Source: Chloroflexota bacterium
GTDB taxonomy: Bacteria; Chloroflexota; DTOL01; JACQYG01
NCBI GenBank assembly: GCA_016208345.1
Contig: JACQYG010000209.1
Coordinates: 1-7,319 of the forward strand
Reading direction: 5' to 3'
DNA length: 7,319 nt
Shown: piece after piece, positions 4,768 through 7,319 of the stretch
Position numbering within the stretch: the stretch's first letter is position 1
Layout: every line of letters starts with the position of its first letter
Program-made: the position numbers and the translations under genes
The notes under the pieces: generated by a model
Database searches by the model: none
The model's input: the letters and a program-made list of their open reading frames with translations, nothing else
Told to the model about the DNA's origin: nothing

Positions 4768-7165
4768 GATACATCGCCGCTCATTCGTCAAACTGGCTGC
4801 CGGGACGGCGGGCGCCGTGGCCCTAGGCAGCCGCTTCCGCCCGATCTCCGCCGACGCCATGGCGAGGCCTTCCACGGCTGAGGGCACCTGGATTCCCACC
4901 TGCTGCAACATGTGCGGCGGGCAGACCGGTGTACGGTGCAAGGTGGTGGAGGGGAGGGTGGTCAAGATCGAGCCGAACCCGGACAATCCCATCGGCGTTT
5001 CCAACATCTCTAGCGACTTCCTGGCGAACAAGCGAGAGGCAGCCATGTGTCCCAAGGGCAATGCGGGCCTCATGACCCTCTATGACCCAGACCGCCTCAA
5101 AACGCCCCTGAAACGCACCAATCCTCAAAAGGGCCGAGACCAGGATCCCCAGTGGAAAGCGATCTCCTGGGACGAAGCCTTTAATGAGATCGCTGGTAAA
5201 CTGAAATCCCTCAGGGACGCTGGGGAGGCCCACAAGCTGATCTGGTTCAGCGAGGACCACTCCTTCACCCACATCCAGCAGGATTTCTGCGCGCTGTACG
5301 GAACACCTAACTATCACAATCACTCCAATCTGTGCGATGTGGCTCGCAAGGCGTCGTTCAAGCTGGTGCTGGGGGACGAGCGGCCGCTCATGGATGCGCT
5401 CCAGTCGAAGTACATCATGCTCTTTGGCTGGAACCCGCTCTCGGCTACCAAGTGGGCCCACCTGCCCCGTATCATCACCAGAGCCTTGGAAAGAGGCGCC
5501 AGGCTAGTGGTAGTGGACCCGGTCTACAACGCCACGGCGGCCAAGGCCAGCGAGTGGGTCCCCATTAAGCCATCCACTGACGGAGCCCTGGCCTTGGCCC
5601 TGGGCCACGTGATCATCCGGGACAAGCTACACGATGAAAGGTTCATCAACGAATGGGCGGTTGGGTTCGATGAATATGCCGCCTACGTGAAGGACAAGAC
5701 CCCGGAGTGGGCCGAGAAGATCACGGGGGTCTCCGCCAAGACCATCGAGCGCCTGGCCCGAGAGCTGGCCACTACCAAGCCCGCGGTGGTGGACGTTTGG
5801 AGTGGCCCGGGGCAACAGTCCAACGGGGTCCAGGGGGGCCGGGCTATCGCCCTCCTGAACGTACTGACCGGCAACGTCGATGGGCCTGGCACCATCATGA
5901 TCCCGGAGCGCACGGGCAATAGCCATCAAAAGGTCAAGGCGCCGAAGATCGACCAACCTCGCCTGGATGGACATGGGAAAAAGTATCCTTTCTCCCACGG
6001 GTCAGGGATCTACACCGAGACGTTAACACGCATCGCCAAAGGGGATGCACCATACATGCCGAAAATCGGCGTCGTCGTCTTCCAGAACATGGCCATGTCC
6101 ATCCCAGGAAGCAAGGACGTGGAAGAGGCCTTGAAAAAGCTGGAATACCTGGTGGTGGTGGACACCCACATGTCCGAGACGGCGTTGCTCGCCAATATCG
6201 CGCTGCCAGGCACCACCTATTTCGAGCGTTACGATTACACCACGAACTGGGTGACCTGGACGGCGCTGGCCTTACGCCAGCCGGTGGTGAAGCCCCTTTT
6301 CGGCCAGCCGGCGGAATACGAGACCGTCGTCGAGCTGGGACGGCGGATCGACCTGAAGGACACCGAGGGCAAGGATTTCTTCTGGCAAGGGCCCAAGTCC
6401 AAGACCAGGGTCGAAGACCGGACGAGGTGGTATGAGGAGTTCCTCTCGCTGGAGATCGAGAACGGCGGCCCGAGAATTACCCTGGATGAACTCAAGGCCC
6501 TGCCCGGGGCAGTCTGGTTGGATCCGAAAGGCACCCGCTACGAGAAGTTCAGGGATGAGGTGACGATACCCGAGGGCGGGACTGTGGACGAGAAGACCGG
6601 CGTCGTCAAGGACAGAGGCGGTGCGGTGGTGGGCGTGAAGGTCGGTACGGTAGCCTACAAGGGCTTCAACACCCCGTCTAGAAAGCTGGAGTTCTATTCC
6701 ACACTGGCCGCCAGCAAGAAGGACGCCAACGGCAACCCGGTGGACGGCCTTCCGGTTTACGTCCCACGCGATTGGCAGCCTGACGATAACTACCCGCTGT
6801 ATTTCGTTAGCTGGAAGGAGTCGCCGCACACCCACACCCGAACTTTCAACAACCCCTTCCTGATGGAGCTAGCGGGTTGGAATCCACTGCTGATCAACCC
6901 CAGGACGGCGCACCGGCTGGGGATCAACGACGGCGACGAGATCTGGGTGGAGTCCCCATTTGGAAAGGCCAAGACGAGAGCCAGGGTGACCGAGGGGATC
7001 CAGCCAGACACCGTGGGCTTTGCCCGCGGCTTCGGCCACTGGGCCCTGGGCAAGCTCGCCCGGGGCAAGGGGGCCCACGATAACCAGCTATTGCCCATGA
7101 AGTCCGATCCGATTTCTGGAATGGCCCTGAACAAGGAGGCCTGCGTCAGGGTGTACAAGGCCTAG
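4754..7165 (+). CDS. Tat-exported molybdopterin oxidoreductase, catalytic subunit (PsrA/PhsA/ArrA/SrdA-like CISM A subunit)
   Basis: Catalytic subunit of 803 residues that should bind bis-MGD molybdenum (or tungsten) and one [4Fe-4S] cluster and act outside the cytoplasmic membrane. A Tat signal is clear: RRSFVK at 8-13, a hydrophobic stretch ~14-24, and likely cleavage near ADA (33-35). The Molybdop_Fe4S4 domain spans ~46-104, with cysteines 50, 51, 54, 62 and 99; Thr58 replaces the usual third cysteine of CxxCxxxC. The molybdopterin domain covers ~107-560; Cys194 in HNHSNLC is the likely Mo ligand, as in polysulfide/thiosulfate, arsenate and related reductases rather than DMSO reductase (Ser) or NarG (Asp). 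VVVDPVYNATAAKASEW (~251-267) fits a cofactor-binding loop. The C-terminal molydopterin dinucleotide-binding domain is ~680-800. Context (B and C subunits) makes it the third part of a respiratory complex. Selenate, arsenate, antimonate, polysulfide and thiosulfate are all conceivable substrates; none is proved. Confidence 0.96.
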   Translation: MLDRKIHRRSFVKLAAGTAGAVALGSRFRPISADAMARPSTAEGTWIPTCCNMCGGQTGVRCKVVEGRVVKIEPNPDNPIGVSNISSDFLANKREAAMCPKGNAGLMTLYDPDRLKTPLKRTNPQKGRDQDPQWKAISWDEAFNEIAGKLKSLRDAGEAHKLIWFSEDHSFTHIQQDFCALYGTPNYHNHSNLCDVARKASFKLVLGDERPLMDALQSKYIMLFGWNPLSATKWAHLPRIITRALERGARLVVVDPVYNATAAKASEWVPIKPSTDGALALALGHVIIRDKLHDERFINEWAVGFDEYAAYVKDKTPEWAEKITGVSAKTIERLARELATTKPAVVDVWSGPGQQSNGVQGGRAIALLNVLTGNVDGPGTIMIPERTGNSHQKVKAPKIDQPRLDGHGKKYPFSHGSGIYTETLTRIAKGDAPYMPKIGVVVFQNMAMSIPGSKDVEEALKKLEYLVVVDTHMSETALLANIALPGTTYFERYDYTTNWVTWTALALRQPVVKPLFGQPAEYETVVELGRRIDLKDTEGKDFFWQGPKSKTRVEDRTRWYEEFLSLEIENGGPRITLDELKALPGAVWLDPKGTRYEKFRDEVTIPEGGTVDEKTGVVKDRGGAVVGVKVGTVAYKGFNTPSRKLEFYSTLAASKKDANGNPVDGLPVYVPRDWQPDDNYPLYFVSWKESPHTHTRTFNNPFLMELAGWNPLLINPRTAHRLGINDGDEIWVESPFGKAKTRARVTEGIQPDTVGFARGFGHWALGKLARGKGAHDNQLLPMKSDPISGMALNKEACVRVYKA

Positions 7166-7319
7166 AGAAAGAAGGACGACCGATCTCGCCACGTCAAGGG
7201 CCGGGTGCGGCTTACCAGTCCCTAATCCGTGAATAGATTTAATCGGGGTTGCCCCACGTGGTTTTCTAATGATCACCATCGGGTGCGCAGTCGCAACGGA
7301 GCGATTTCGGCTGGTAGCG
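7166..7319 (+). other. Non-coding tail after the operon
   Basis: The region holds no supported gene. A short GGGG-TTG-CCCC hairpin (7245-7255) is followed by an overlapping CCACGTGG palindrome (7254-7261) and a TTTT run (7262-7265). This is a poor intrinsic terminator at best because the stem is 4 bp and the T run is displaced. An ATG at 7269 opens a frame to the window end but has no ribosome binding site. No accessory maturation chaperone (TorD/NarJ type) is seen in the visible part. Confidence 0.4.

Noticed and set aside
4823..5461. Minus-strand open frame opposite the molybdenum subunit
   Set aside because: It is antisense to the conserved cluster and cofactor-binding region, has no recognisable domain, and is explained by third-position GC bias.
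7245..7265. Intrinsic terminator after the operon
   Set aside because: The GGGG-TTG-CCCC stem is only 4 bp and the T run is 6 nt beyond it.
7269..7319. Possible start of a next gene (ATG 7269, open to the window end)
   Set aside because: Only 17 codons are visible, there is no Shine-Dalgarno, and the peptide resembles nothing I recognise. It cannot be excluded without downstream sequence.

Overview
The window is about 60% GC and densely coded, with every supported gene on the + strand. From left to right it holds a two-component regulatory pair and then a three-gene respiratory molybdoenzyme operon of the complex iron-sulfur molybdoenzyme (CISM) type. The reaction chemistry, strong AAGGAGG-type ribosome binding sites, Tat-exported catalytic subunit and GAF-linked NarL-type regulation suggest an anaerobically respiring bacterium. 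A Desulfobacterota-like or deep anaerobic Gram-positive/Chloroflexota-like host is plausible, but the sequence alone does not settle the phylum.

Layout. Positions 1-1577 hold a membrane sensor histidine kinase whose N-terminus lies outside the window (tail of a sensor region, TM, HAMP, cysteine-rich GAF, HisKA_3, HATPase). Positions 1584-2252 hold its NarL/FixJ-type response regulator. A gap of about 250 nt carries only weak dyads. Positions 2503-3132 hold a ferredoxin-like subunit with four [4Fe-4S] clusters (B). A 78-nt spacer contains two near-identical 18-bp palindromic repeats. Positions 3211-4767 hold an NrfD/PsrC-type quinone-reactive membrane subunit, long for its family (C). Positions 4754-7165 hold a Tat-exported molybdopterin oxidoreductase, the catalytic subunit (A), overlapping C by 14 nt. 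The last ~150 nt hold no supported gene.

Working model. The A subunit reduces (or oxidises) a substrate outside the cytoplasmic membrane, B wires electrons through four clusters, and C exchanges electrons with the quinone pool. The kinase/regulator pair next door probably controls the operon in response to an electron acceptor or redox state. The A subunit falls broadly among the PsrA/PhsA/ArrA/SrdA-like enzymes with a cysteine Mo ligand. The B-C-A gene order resembles the order I recall for the srdBCA selenate reductase operon, but the substrate cannot be read from the sequence. The points most worth following up are the unusual cysteine spacing of the N-terminal cluster motif of A, the paired hairpin repeats between B and C, and the unknown substrate.
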